Positions 33,956 through 45,593 of a stretch of 64,000 bases of DNA are shown here, piece after piece (the stretch's first letter is position 1; each line of letters starts with the position of its first letter). The stretch is from NCBI RefSeq assembly GCF_900497805.2, contig NW_020940358.1, forward strand, positions 28,721,146-28,785,145. Reading direction: 5' to 3'. The translations under genes and the position numbers were made by a program. The DNA comes from Vombatus ursinus. Its lineage: Eukaryota; Chordata; Mammalia; Diprotodontia; Vombatidae. The notes below the pieces were generated by a model that did no database searches, was not told the origin of the DNA, and saw nothing but the letters and a program-made list of their open reading frames with translations.

Positions 33956-36676
33956 TAGGAAGAGAGAATTCTGGGAAGATGGCAGAGTAGGTCAGAAAAT
34001 TCCAAGCTCTCAAGATTTTCCTCCACAAAAGAGATAAAACAGGCCTCAGGGCAAACACAGAGCAGTAAAAATAAATAAAAGAATGGGCAGAACAGGGGTC
34101 CTCCTGGGACAATCTGAGAAGATCTGAAGAAAAGTCCCAGGACAAGGTTTGGTCCCTATGAAGGGCAAACACCTCCAGGCTAGGGACCACTTAAATAACA
34201 GGCAAGCCCTGGGGTTAGTTGTGTTGGGAGGCCGTCTCAATCCCAGCCACAGGAACTTTTACTCCTGGAATAGTGAGGGGAGTTGAGTGTCTGAGCCGGG
34301 GAAGAGGGAAGACTTAGGGAACCTCTGCTAACAAGGAATGCCAGACCCAGCTGTGCTGTGGAGAGGCTGCCTGGGGCAAGAAGGAACCAGCACATGCTGG
34401 AAGCAGTACGGCAGGGAGGTTGCTGGCTGTGGGCACTTACTGGAGGCTGGAGGTCTTGGTTTGGGTTCAAGATCACAGAGCAGAACGGAAGGAGGATCTG
34501 AGGCCAGAGGTACCATCCCATACCCCAGGACCAGAGGTGATTGCAAAAATTAACCTATTAAAAAAATGCACAGGCAAAAGAGAAAGAATCAAATAGAGAG
34601 TTAAACTATGCGAATAGAGAAGACCAGGGTTCATCTTCAGAGGAAAATACTGAAGCAAAGAAACCCTCTTCTACCCCAAAGAATAATGTCAAATGGTCAC
34701 CTGCCCAAAAAGGATTCACAGAAAAACTTAAAAAGACTTTAAAAATCAAATGAGAGAGATTAAGGAAAAACTAGACTAAACTAAAATAAGAACTATCCAA
34801 GAAAAGCAAGATTATGGAAAGAAAGTCAACCAATTAGAAAAAGAGATCCAAAATCTTAAGGAAGAAAATGACTCCTTGAAAATCAGAATTCGGCAAGGGG
34901 AAGTCAGTAAAGTTATAAGATATCAAGAAATATTAAAACAAAATATAAAGAATGAAAAAATAGAAGACAATGTGAAACACCTCATAAGAAAAACAACTGA
35001 TCTGGAGAATGGCTCAAGAAGAGAAAACATAAGAATTGTTGGACCACCTGAAATCTATGATCAAAATCTTGATACAATAATACAAGAAATAATTAAAGAA
35101 AATTGTCCTGAAGCATTAGAACAAGAGAGGAAAGTAGAAATAGAAAAAAATCCACCAATGACCACCTGAAAGAGATTCTACAAGGAAAACCTACAGGAAC
35201 GTTATCATCAAATCCCAAAAACCCCTGTTCATGGATAAAATATTATGAGCAGCAAGAAAAAAACAATTTACAAATGGCAGTGCCACAGTTAGAATAACAC
35301 AAGACTTAGCAGCAGGAACACTAAAAGACTGCAGGTCTTGGAACACTATATATCTAAGAGTAAAAGAACTGGGGTTCCAGGCAAAAATAGACCCAGCAAA
35401 GCTAAGCATAATTCTGAAAGAAAGAAATGGATATTTAATGAATTGTCAGACTTTCTGGACTTTGTTTAAAAAAAACAAACAAACCTGAACTTAACAGAAG
35501 ATTTGACATACAAGAACCAAGAGAAACATAAAGTACATACCAAAGACCAATTACAAGGAACTCAATAAGGACGAAGTATTTGCCTTTTATGTATGTAAAA
35601 TGTATGTCTAAGATTGTTATTAGCAATTGGGTAGTTCATAAGAAAGATTGAGGGTAGACCTGAGCATGATACGACTTCAAAAAGTAAAAGTATTCAGGAA
35701 CAGCTAAAAAGAGTAATTATACAAATGAGGTATGAGAGGAAGAACAGATACAGAGAAATTAGATAGGGGAGGAGGACTGTTAGTTCCAGAAACCTACTTT
35801 CATTGGGAATGGCTTCAAGAGGGAACAATACATATACATCCAGAAGAGTATAAAATTCTTCTAAATTTAGAAAGAAATATAATGCTAAGGGACAAGGGAG
35901 AGGGGAGTGGATAAGGGAGGGATCTTTAGAGGGGAAGTTGAGGGAATAGGTTAAAGGGGGATATAAAAGGGTGTTTCAATTAATGGGAATGGGAGGATAA
36001 GGGAGGGATCCTTGGGAAGATAAGAGAAGGATCTTTAGAGAGAAGGGTGAAGGAATAGGTCAAAGGAGTATCTAAAACGGTGTTTAGATTTATGGGAATG
36101 GGAGGATAAAGGAGGGATTCTTGGAGAGGGGGTAGGTTAAGTAATAGGACGGCAAGGTAGTGGGTAGAAGTAAAATAGAAGAGTCAGGAGGGATAGGAAA
36201 TAAGTGATATGCACAAATATAAAAACAAAGATTAGGAGTAGAATCTCTTAAGGAAAGTATATATTTATATATGTATGTATGTGTATGTGTATATGTATAC
36301 ATGTATGTGTATATCAATATCTATATTTAAATAAATCCACTCAATTTTAGCCTCTGGGGGGTAAGGGAGAGGAAGGGGAAAAAGAACAAAGTAAAAAATG
36401 TACAGCAGAGAACAAAAGAAAACCTATAAGGAAGTAAAGAAAAGATGGACAACTTTCAACATAATGCATAATATTTAATGTATAGGCTTTCTTGAAATGG
36501 AAATTTATGGCTATATATTTTGAATCATCTCTTATGTTCTGCTGTACACATGACATGTTTTTTCTTTTTTCTTTTATATTTGTTTTAATATTTAAGTTTA
36601 TACTATGTTTCTTTTTCTTTACTTATTATATATTTAAGTTTTGGTATTCAAGTCTAAAATTAACAAAAAAAAGAAA
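33956..36676 (+). mobile_element. Half-L1 (HAL1-like), a separate lineage
   Basis: 5' UTR 'tctgggaagatggcagagta', ORF1 relic to about 35530, a GA-rich spacer (35650-36240), a TA/TG simple repeat at 36255-36330, and an AT-rich 3' UTR unlike that of the other L1s here. No ORF2. Flanked by aaaatgaa at 33948-33955 and 36677-36684. ORF1 pieces include RKTTDLENGSRRENIRIVGP and IIKENCPEALEQERKVEIEK (34876-35169). The sequence is clearly different from the 826/5537/37292 group. Confidence 0.82.
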
Positions 36677-36735
36677 AAAATGAAGAATATGGTTGGATTA
36701 GATGATCTCTGAGTACCCATCTACTTCTAAATCTA
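36677..36735 (+). mobile_element. Split MIR-family SINE, tail piece
   Basis: 'tggttggattagatgatctc' and 'ttctaaatctatgatc' complete the SINE begun at 32541. Confidence 0.7.
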
Positions 36736-36784
36736 TGATCATAAAATGTGATTTTTATTAAATCCTAGGGCAAAAAAAATGTTT

Positions 36785-36915
36785 TCCAGTAGAATGTAAG
36801 CTGGAGGGCAGAAACCATTTTTATTTTGTTTTGTTGTTGTTTTTTATGCCCTGTGTCTAGCACAATGACTGGAATATATAGCAGGTGCTTAAGAAATACT
36901 GGCTGATTGATTCAT
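36785..36915 (+). mobile_element. L2 3' end
   Basis: 'agaatgtaagctggagggca' and 'tgtgtctagcacaatgactg'. From 36916 to 37172 nothing is recognised. Confidence 0.7.
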
Positions 36916-37172
36916 GCAATTGTATCTGTGGAAGGTGTTTATATACTGAGAGTTCTCTAAGGTGATGAAGTCATAGGTCTGCCCCACAACCATTTAAAAA
37001 AAAGTTTGACAAAAAAAGGGGGGCTAAAATGAGTTTCTGCCTCTGTGTGTAGACATTATAAGGAACTACAGAGAGAGAAGCTATAGTTGTTTAGTCATCA
37101 GTGGATAAAGAAGAGTATTTTTTCCTGAAATGAAGACAGAGGTAAAAATAGTGAAAGGAAGAGATGGGTTAG

Positions 37173-37291
37173 GGCTTCTCAACCTAGGTTTAAGAAAAAT
37201 TGATTTAAAAAATTGATAATTGTATTTTCATATAAGTAGTTTCCTTTGTAATCCTATGTATTTTATTTTATGCTTTTAAAAACATTATTCT
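37173..37291 (+). mobile_element. Small ancient DNA transposon, left part (split by L1)
   Basis: 'gttaataattgtatt'-like AT body with 'gtttcctttgtaatcctatg' and 'ttaaaaacattattct', then the L1. It resumes after 41530 with 'gagagagtccataagcttca' to about 41600. Same family as 30778-30966, opposite strand. Confidence 0.65.
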
Positions 37292-37993
37292 TGGGGGGAG
37301 AGCCAAGATGGCAGAGAAAAGGCAGGGACTCACCTGAGCTCTCCCAAATTCCTCTCCAAATACCTTTAACAAATTCTGGAGTGGCAGAAGCCACAAAACG
37401 ATGGGGTGAAACAATTTTTTTACCCCAAGACAACTTAGAAAGTGACAGGAAAGGTTTGTTGTGACAGGGGGAGAGTGGAGCACAGTTCAGTGTAGGCCAC
37501 ACCAGCACAGACTGGGCCCCAGCAAGCCAGGAGCAGGCCTTGGGAGTGACTGAATCAGCAGTGGCAATGGCTGCTTCCAGAACTCTCAGACCACAGATGA
37601 TAAAGGTGTCAGACATTTGGTCAGAAAGAGATTACAGGGGTCCCTTTGCTGACACTGGGGGCAGGATTCTATTGCATTGCCCACAGTTGGATCCAGGTTG
37701 CAGTTCTGGGGCAAGGAGGAGCACTAGCACACCAGAGCTTATGGCCACAGTAGAGTGGGGACCTTGGTCACAGTTCCCGGGCAGAAATAGAGTGTTTGTG
37801 GTCACTCACAGACCGGAGTACAGACCAGGAGAGTAATAAACACCTCTCCTTACATCATACCCCCTTGGAAGAACTGCAACCTTACAGACCCCCAGAACTA
37901 GCTTGGAAAACAGATGCACAAAAAACCCTCCACTCCGGAAGCAAAGCCCCACTTTAGCATAAGAGTTAAAAGTCAAGAAATACACTGGAAAAA

Positions 37994-39080
37994 ATGAGCA
38001 AACAAACAGAAAAACCTATAGAAAGTTATTATGGTAACAAGGAAGAATCAAAACACACATTCAGAAGAAGACAACAAAGTCAAGACTCCTACATCCAAAG
38101 CCTCAAAGAAATTATGAATTGGTCTCAGGTATGGAAGGGCTCAAAAAGTATTTTAAAAATCAAGTAAGAGAGGTAGAGAGAAAATTGGGGGAAAAAATGA
38201 GAGTGATGCAAGAAAATCATGAAAAAAAAAGAACCAATAACTTGGTAAAGGAGGCACAAAAAATGCTGAATAGAATAACTCTTTGAAAAACAGACTAGGC
38301 CAATGATAAAAGAGGTCCAAAAATCCAATGAGGAAAAGAATGCTTTGAAAAGCAGAATTGACCAAATGGAAAAAGACATACCAAAGCTCACTGTAGAAAA
38401 TAATTCCTTAAAAAATTAGAATTGGGCAAGTGGAAGCTAATGACTTTATGAGACATCAAAAAACAATAAAACAAAACCAAAAGAATGGAAAAATAGAAGA
38501 AAATGTGAAACATCTCATTGGAAACACAATTGAACTGGAAAATAGGTCCAGGAGAGATAATTTTAAAATTATTGAACTACCATGATCAAAAAAAACAAAA
38601 GAGCCACGACATCATCTTTCAAGAAATTATCAAAGAAAACTGCCCTGATATTCTAGAGCCAGAGGGTAAAACAGACATTGAAAGAATTCACCAATCACCT
38701 CCTGAAAGAGATCCCAAAACGAAAACTCCCAGGAATATTATAGCCAAATTCCATAGCTCCCAGGGCAAGGAGAAAATATTACAAACAGTCAGAAAGAATT
38801 CAAATATCATACATTCAGAGTCAGAATAACATAAGATTTAGCAGTTTCTACATGAAAGGATAGGAGGGCATAGAATATAGAATAGAATAAAATAGAAATT
38901 CCATAAGGCAGAGGAGCTAGAATTACAACCAAGAATCACTTACCCAGCAAAACTGAGTATAATCCTTCAGGGAAAAAATGGACATTCAGTGAGATGGAAG
39001 ACTTCCAAGCATTCCTGATGAAAAGACCAGAGCTGAATTGAAAATCTGACTTTCAAATACAAAACTCAAGAGAAACATAA
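37994..39080 (+). pseudogene. L1 ORF1 relic
   Basis: Starts MSKQTEK at 37994 and ends at the stop near 39080 after 'tcaagagaaacataa'. The RRM part is partly open at 38518-38829: IIKENCPDILEPEGKTDIER, PERDPKTKTPRNIIAKFHSS, QGKEKILQ. C-terminal-domain sequence follows but is disrupted by an A-rich insertion near 38878. Not functional. Confidence 0.85.
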
Positions 39081-39648
39081 AAAAGTAAAGAGGATAGAGA
39101 AATCATGAGTATTTCAATAAGGTTAAATTATTTACATTCCTACATGGGAAATAACACCTAAAAACTTTCTAATGATTAGGGCAGTTAGAAGGAGTATACA
39201 TAGACAGAGAGCACAGGTGTGAGTTGAATATGATGTGATGATTATCAAAAAAAATAAAATTAAGGATGAGGAAAGAAGAATGCACTGGGAGAAGGGGAAA
39301 GAGAGAGGTAGAATAGAGTAAATTATCTCACATAAAAGAAGCACAAAAGAACTTTTACAGTAGAGGGGAAGATGTAGGAGGTGGGTGGGAGTGTGTGAGC
39401 TTTACTCTCATTGTAATTGGCTCAAAGAGGAAATAACAAACACTCAGATGGGTACAGAAATCTATATTAACCCACAGGAAATAGGAGGGGAAAAGGAAGA
39501 TGATAGAAGGGAGGGTGGATTGCGGTAGGTAAAAGATAGAAGCAAAACACTTGTGAGTATGGACAGGATGAAAGGAGAGTGAGTAGGATAAATGAGGGAG
39601 GGAATAAGATGAAGGGAAATACAGTTAGTAATCATAACTATGAAAAAA
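39081..39648 (+). repeat. Purine-rich L1 spacer
   Basis: The same spacer as at 3083-3662, for example 'aatgcactgggagaaggg', 'tagaggggaagatgtaggag' and 'gaagggaaatacagttag'. Confidence 0.75.
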
Positions 39649-39649
39649 A

Positions 39650-40345
39650 ATTTACAGCATGTTTCTCTGATAAAGACCTCATTTCTCAAACATATGGAGA
39701 ACTGAATCAAATTTATAAAAATAAGAGCCATTTCTCAATTGATAAATGATTAAAGGATATGAACAGGCAGTTTTTATATAAAGTAATCAAAGCATCTATA
39801 ATCATATGAAAGAATGCTCTAAATCACTACTGATTAGAGAAATACTAATTAAAACATCTCTGAACTACCATCCCATACCTATCAAATAGACTATGACAGA
39901 AAAGGAAAATGACAAATGTTAAGAGTGGATGTGGGAAAATTGAAACACTAATGCACTGTTGGTGAAATTGTATACCACTTGTATACAACTATTCTGTAGA
40001 GAAATTTGAAACTATTCCCAAAGGGCTATAAAACCATGCATACCCTTTGACCACGTAATACCACTAGTAGGTCTGTATCCCAAAGAGATAAAAAAAAAAA
40101 GAGGACCTATGTGCACAAAAATATTTACAGCAGCTCTTTTTGTGGTGTCAAAGAATTGGAAATTGAGAGAATGTCCATCAATTGGTGAATGACTGAACAA
40201 GTTGTGATGTATGAATGTAATGGAATACTATTATGCTATAAGAAATGATGAGCAGGTGGACTTCAGAAAAACCTGGAAAGACTTGTATGGACTGATGCTG
40301 AGTGAAGTGAGTAGAACCAGCAGAACATCGTACACAGCAACAGTC
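39650..40345 (+). pseudogene. L1 ORF2 C-terminal remnant
   Basis: Begins at the same point as the remnant at 3664 ('gcatgtttctctgataaaga') and runs through 'gcatacccctttgacc'-like sequence to 'aaagacttgtatggactgat'. All frames are broken. 3' UTR follows to about 40743. Confidence 0.85.
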
Positions 40346-40744
40346 ACATTGTGCAATGACTAACATTGATAGACTTAGCCCTTCTCAGCAATGCCAGGAT
40401 CTAAGACATCTCCAAAGGTCTCATGATGGAAAATGCTATCCACATCCAAAGAAAGAACTATGGAGCTTGAATGCAGATAGAAACATACTATTTGCTATTT
40501 TTTTCTTCTGTTTTGTTTTGTTTTCTCTTTCTGGTGGTTCCTCCTATTGGTTCTAATTCTTCCTTACAATATCACTAATATGAAAATATGTTTAATAGGA
40601 ATATATATGTATAGCCTGTATCAGATTGTGCACTGTCTTGGGGAGGGAGGTGGCAAGGGAGGGGGAGAAAAATTTAAAACTCAAAAGCTTATGGAAGTGA
40701 TTGTTGATAAATCAAAATAAATTAATAAAAAATAAATTTAAAAA

Positions 40745-40905
40745 AGACCATCTACTAAGTTATAGTAAGATTGGCATTTAAGTCATTGAATGGACTGCCA
40801 AAGTTACAAATCCTAAATATCATAGTTCCAGCATGTGCCAGCATGAACATACCACTGATAATCAGGCCATTTCTTATGACATATTACTATGTAATTAAAT
40901 ATATT
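40745..40905 (+). other. Putative transduced flank sequence
   Basis: Non-L1 sequence between two L1 3' ends but inside the common target duplication ('catctactaagttatagtaa' to 'ctatgtaattaaatatattt'). If the composite is a 3' transduction, this is a tag from the source locus. Confidence 0.6.
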
Positions 40906-41516
40906 TATAATAAAAAAAAGAATTGGAGATTGAGGGGATGACCACCAATTGGGTAATGGCTGAACAAGTTGTTGTATATGATTGTGATGAAATACTATTG
41001 TGCTGTAAGAAATGATGAACAGGATGGTCTCAGAAAAATCTGGGAAAACTTACATGAACTGATGCAAAGTGAAGTGAGCAGAATCAGGAGAACATTGTGC
41101 ATAGTAACAGCAATATTATACAATGATCAACTGTGAATGACTTAGCTATTCTCAGCAATACAATGATCCAAGACTTATGGTCCAAAGGACTTATGATGAA
41201 AAATGCTATCCATCTCCAGAGAAGGAACTGATGAGTCTGAATGCAAATCAAAGGATACTTTTTCTTTACTTTCCTTTTTTTCTTGTTGTGTTGTTGTTGT
41301 TGTTGTTGTTAGGGGTTTTTTGGTCTATTTCACAACATAAGTAATGTCGAAATAAGTTTTGCATGACTGCACATGTATAATCTATATCAAATTGCTTGCC
41401 TTCTCAAGGAGGGGAGAGAGGAAGGAGTGAGGGAGAAAATTTGAAACTCAAAATATAAAAAAAGTAAAAATTGTTTTTACATGTAACTGGGGAAAATAAA
41501 AAATATTAAATCATAA
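40906..41516 (+). mobile_element. 5'-truncated L1 3' end inside the composite
   Basis: Starts 'agaattggagattgagggga' in the ORF2 end and runs through the 3' UTR with a (GTT)n tract (41286-41310) to the tail ending at 41516. It probably supplied the poly(A) site used by the transduced transcript. Confidence 0.85.
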
Positions 41517-41599
41517 AAAAACATTATTCTGAGAGAGTCCATAAGCTTCACTGTACTGCCAGTGAGTAGGAAGGCCTTTCATGTAAGAAATGTTAATAA

Positions 41600-42099
41600 C
41601 CTCTTGAAACAGAAGGCCTGGGATGTATCACTGATTCAGGATCTCATGATATTGGTAGGAGCTTCATAGAGTTGCTTTCTTCAGGGGAGGCCCTGGGCTT
41701 CTGTAGAATTATGGGGTCACAGAGCCTTCTCTGATGGCTCCTGGGTGTAAGGCTCTCACTCTGTCAAACTAGAACCTGGTTTTGGTTAGTTTGTCTGGAT
41801 TGTGACTCAGCCATGGTTCCTCATCCTTCCTGTGGTTGTTAATGAGCTCCTGATGAGGTCACCCTGGGTACTCACCAGTGATCGACTCATCTTGTCTGAA
41901 TGGGTGAGTGCCCGTCTGGTCCCTGACTGGGTAGAGAGGCCTTGTGCTGCATTTCTTCTGTCTTGATGCTGGGCAAAGGCAATAAGAACCACAAAATTAC
42001 AGTGTCAAAGCTGGACAGAACCATAAAAATGGATGAATCCAAACCTTCCATTTTATAGTTCTTTTCAAATTCCATGAACAGAACCAGAGATAGGTTCTA
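41600..42099. other. No recognised feature
   Basis: Unique-looking sequence. The minus-strand open frames at 41807-42075 have no family resemblance and no clear coding bias. Confidence 0.5.
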
Positions 42100-42600
42100 C
42101 ACCATTAAGAAGGCAGCCAGGATGGTGAAAGGTGTCATGAGATAAGTGAAAATATGTTGGTGCCTTAGGGCACAGAGGGTCCCAGATTCCCTGGAAATAC
42201 TCCAATGGGACTTAGAGATGCTCCACTCTACTAAGCAATAGAAGGAATCACCTCTAAACTCCCCCTCCCAATCCAGAAATCCAGTTAAAGGTCCCAAGAT
42301 CATGCCATATGAAATATCTTGGGATGTTTAATTTTGAGAAGAGATTTGAGGGGGCGGGGGAGCATGCACAATATCTTCAAAAATTTGAATGGCAGTAACA
42401 TGGAAGAGGGATTAGGATTATTCTGATTGGCTCCACAGGTCAGAACTAGGATGACCAGCAATGGGTGGAAGTTACAAAGTAGCAAATTTGAGTTTGACGT
42501 CAGGAAAGCCTTCCTAACAAGGAGCTCTATTTGTACGTAGGAGTTGCCTTAGAAGGTTCCCTCTCCTTGGAGCTATTCAGTTAAAGGCCAGATAACCATT
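42100..42600 (+). mobile_element. CR1/L3-like LINE relic
   Basis: 'aaggcagccaggatggtgaa' (KAARMVK), then about 155 bp of other sequence, then 'atcatgccatatgaaatatc', 'gggatgtttaattttgagaa' (GMFNFEK), 'gaacta..atgaccagcaatgg' and 'gtttgacgtcaggaaag' (FDVRK). C-terminal part of CR1/L3 ORF2. Confidence 0.75.
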
Positions 42601-42765
42601 TGTTGTTGTTGTTGTTCAATCATCACAAGAGTCATTGGAGAAAGGTGTTATTATCCCCAATTTTTGTAAAATGAGGCTGAGAGTTTAAGTTATTTGTCTA
42701 GGATCACACAGCTAGTAAGAGCTTAAGGCACAATTTGAACCAAGGTCTTCCTTTTCCAAGTAGCA
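42601..42765 (-). mobile_element. MIR/MAR1-type SINE fragment
   Basis: 'tgttgttgttgttcaatcat' and 'ggatcacacagctagtaaga', reverse SINE core. Diverged. Confidence 0.65.
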
Positions 42766-42904
42766 CATTTAACTTTTTAAAACACTTTTATATTGAGGTA
42801 TAGTAGAAGAAACTCTAGCCTGGGAGTCAAGCCTGATCTTGACTGTGCTCCGGGGCAAGTTGATTTCCCTATCTGGGCTAGTGTTTCCCCACACAGTTAA
42901 GATG

Positions 42905-42982
42905 TTTCTGAGGCTGGATTCGAACTCAGGACTTCCTGACTCCAAACCTAGAGCTCTATCCACTGTGCCATCTAGCTTGGCA
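42905..42982 (-). mobile_element. SINE head fragment
   Basis: 'ggattcgaactcaggacttc' and 'gagctctatccactgtgcca', the tRNA-like head in reverse. Confidence 0.8.
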
Positions 42983-43029
42983 ATGGTGTAAAACAAATTC
43001 TTGCTCAGATATGGGTCCAATAAGATGGC

Positions 43030-43215
43030 CTCTGATGGCTTTAGAGTTAGAGGACATGGCTTCAGATCCTGGCTCTGCTGCTTAGTATGTATGTGACATT
43101 GGGCAAATCACTCAACCTTTCTGGGAGGAAATTTCCTCACTGTAAAATGAGGGGGTTAAGTTAGATAGCTTTGGAATTCTCTTTCAACTCTTAAATCTAC
43201 GATTCTTAGAACCTG
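43030..43215 (+). mobile_element. MIR-family SINE
   Basis: 'gacattgggcaaatcactca', 'actgtaaaatgagggggtta', 'aactcttaaatctacgattc'. The same long variant as 30190. Confidence 0.8.
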
Positions 43216-43309
43216 GTGCTACATTTCTTCTTCACTGACCTTGGGACTTAACAGCAAAAGCAATTTTTAGGTTCCCAGGGATATTGCCTTACAAAGTCCA
43301 TTCTCTTTC

Positions 43310-43420
43310 TTTTGCTTGGAAGAAGTGTTTGGATCACTTTTTAAGCTTCAAATGTCCACATCCCTTCTCCAAAATGGCAGATTGCAAAATTGCTTATTTG
43401 GCTTCATGTTATTACTGGAA
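43310..43420 (+). repeat. Unclassified ~110-bp repeat, copy 1
   Basis: Shares with 48235-48345, in order: 'actttttaagctt', 'ccacatcccttctccaaaat', 'attgcaaaattgcttatttg'. The flanks are unrelated. 43421-44009 otherwise holds a short reverse MIR core near 43790-43860 and no gene. Confidence 0.6.
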
Positions 43421-44009
43421 ACAGTAATAATAATGTTCTGCTACCACTAATAAGTCCTTGATTTATTTCCCTCTGTAGCTTCTTCTCAGAGAATTGAATT
43501 TTTTTCCACTTTTCCAGGATGATCTCACTTATCCTCATAGCATCTCTATGCTTTGAGGCAAGGTTAAGTGTTTGATCATAGGCTCTGTGTCATCTGCTGG
43601 CCTTCATGTGTCGTATGCAGCTTCCGCAAAACTCCCCCAAAATTCCCATTTAATTTCTTATTCTCACTCACAATATATCGAAATCACAATGGGGAAAGTC
43701 ATGATGTGGAAGGGATAACTGTACCTTGCACTGATTTTGTATATAGTTTTCTGTGTATCTGCTGTTTCTCCTAGGTGAATGTAAGTTTCCTCAGAGCAGG
43801 AGAATTCAGAGTGGTCAAACACCTTGTCCATAGCCACACAACTAGTAAGTGTCTGTTCTTTTGGTGCTCCGCTCCCCTCCCCAACCCCCCTGAGCAGGGT
43901 TCCATGGCTGTCATACCCCTCACCTGAGTCCTGCCATCCTCTAGAAGTAGATTGTCTGGTCTGGGGACCTGTGCTATGTGCATGGGTCACCCCAGATCAG
44001 CCCAGGATC

Positions 44010-44369
44010 AGCTGAGGGGTCAGTTACAAAACCTAGCCTCTAACCTCCCCCCTTTCACTTCCTCTAATAGTAAACTCAATCCTTATCCTACCCAGCTCTT
44101 ATCTTCATCTACTCTTCCTTTCCACTTTGTCCTTTGGAATACTCCTTGGTTTATAATAAACTCTCCTTCATCCTAGAGCCCCAACTGACACCTTTATTTT
44201 ACTTTCTGGTGCTTGGGGAAACTTTGATTTCTCCAGAAAATGCCTCATTTCTTGGCCCTCTCAAAGGCTGGCTGTCCCTTCCCTTCACTGCAGCCCCATG
44301 ATCCATCAAGCCAGGGGGAGGAGTTGGCTTATTCCTTACTCCATCATTTAGCGGCCACCTCTCCTCCTT
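44010..44369. other. No recognised feature
   Basis: C/T-rich sequence with a few L2-like words but no order I can support. Confidence 0.4.
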
Positions 44370-44580
44370 TCCACACTTTATAGTTTAGTCAAACTGGTCT
44401 TCTTTCTGTTCTTCTCTCAGTGCATTTGCACTGGTCATCACCCACGTCTGGAATACAATCCCTCCTCCCCTTGGCCTCATAGAGTCTCTCTCTTCTTATA
44501 AGATGCAATTCAAGCACTATCTTCTGCCTGAGGTCCTTCTTGATTCTCCTAGCTGCTAGTGTCCTCCCTCCCTAACTAGC
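44370..44580 (+). mobile_element. L2 LINE fragment near 3' end
   Basis: 'gtctggaatacaatccctcc', 'agatgcaattcaagcactat', 'tgaggtccttcttgattctc' are L2 3'-half words. Confidence 0.72.
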
Positions 44581-44583
44581 ATT

Positions 44584-45215
44584 TATTTTTTTTTAAAAAT
44601 GACTAATTTATTTTTAGTTTTCAACATTCACTTCCATGAGATTTTGAGTTTTAAATTTTCTTCCCCTCTCTCCCCTCCCCCCAAGATGACATGCAATCTG
44701 ATATAGGCTCCACTTGTACATTCATATTAAGCATATTTTCCCATCAGTCATGATGTAAAGAACAATTAGAACTAATGGAAGGAGCCATGATAATGAAGCA
44801 ATAAAACAAAATAACATAGGAAAAGGAGAGCAAATAGCATGCTTCAATCTGCATTCAGACTCCATTATTCTTTCTCTGGATGTGGATAGCATTTTCCATC
44901 ATGAGTCTTTTGGAGTTGTCTTAAATCCTTGCATTGCTCAGAAGAGCCAAGTATATCAAAGTCAGTCATCATACAATGTTGCTGTTACTATGTACAATGT
45001 TCCTCTGGTTCTGCTCACTTCACTCAGCATCAGACCATACAAGTCTTTCCAGGTTTTTCTGAAGTCCATTTGCTCATCATTTCTCATAGCACAACAGTAT
45101 TCCATTACATTCATATACCACAACTTGTTCAGCCATTCCCCTCAATTTCCAATTCTTTGTCACAACAATAAGAGCTGCTATAAATATTTTTGTACTTGTG
45201 GGTTTATATACTTAT
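44584..45215 (-). mobile_element. 5'-truncated L1, 3' end
   Basis: Reverse L1 from the T-rich tail through the 3' UTR ('gatgacatgcaatctgatat') to the ORF2 end ('gttcagccattcccctcaat', 'caataagagctgctataaat'). From 45216 to 45593 nothing further is recognised. Confidence 0.88.
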
Positions 45216-45593
45216 ATGTGTTCTTATATGTAAGTATATACAGGATGCTTACTCTTCCCTCTTGCCCAGCCATGTGGTTGTATAGTGGGTTCATTGCTGG
45301 GGAAGCCTGACCTCTCAATCAGAAAAGTAGATTCCTCAGTTCTCATATTCACTGGCTCATCATCCCCAGACATCAGAGATTCTGGGGGCAATTCTACTTC
45401 TTGGCTCTAGTCTGGGATTTTCCCCTAAAAGGGGTAGAAGTTTAAAAGGTACCAATATACATACATGAATCAGATACGGAGATACTTTATTCTCACGTTA
45501 AAGAAGGGAATGCTAAGCACAAAGGAATCTTAGAATGACCAGAACAGAGTTCAGTAACTTTTCAATGTTAACACAGCCAGTTGGAAGGCTAGG

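Larger units (their letters stand above)
37292..41516 (+). mobile_element. L1 (ORF2-deleted) with probable 3' transduction
   Basis: Starts with the L1 5' UTR 'gagccaagatggcagagaaa'. Order: ORF1 relic, purine-rich spacer, ORF2 C-terminal remnant, 3' UTR with its own A-rich end near 40743, then about 160 bp of unrelated sequence, then another L1 3' end with its own A-rich tail ending at 41516. One 14-bp target duplication, aaaaacattattct, lies at 37278-37291 and 41517-41530 and bounds the whole composite. A read-through transcript that used the downstream poly(A) site would give this. Confidence 0.8.

Noticed and set aside
34237-34553. Overlapping open frames on both strands
   Set aside because: They lie in the GC-richer 5' UTR of the half-L1 at 33956, where stops are rare.
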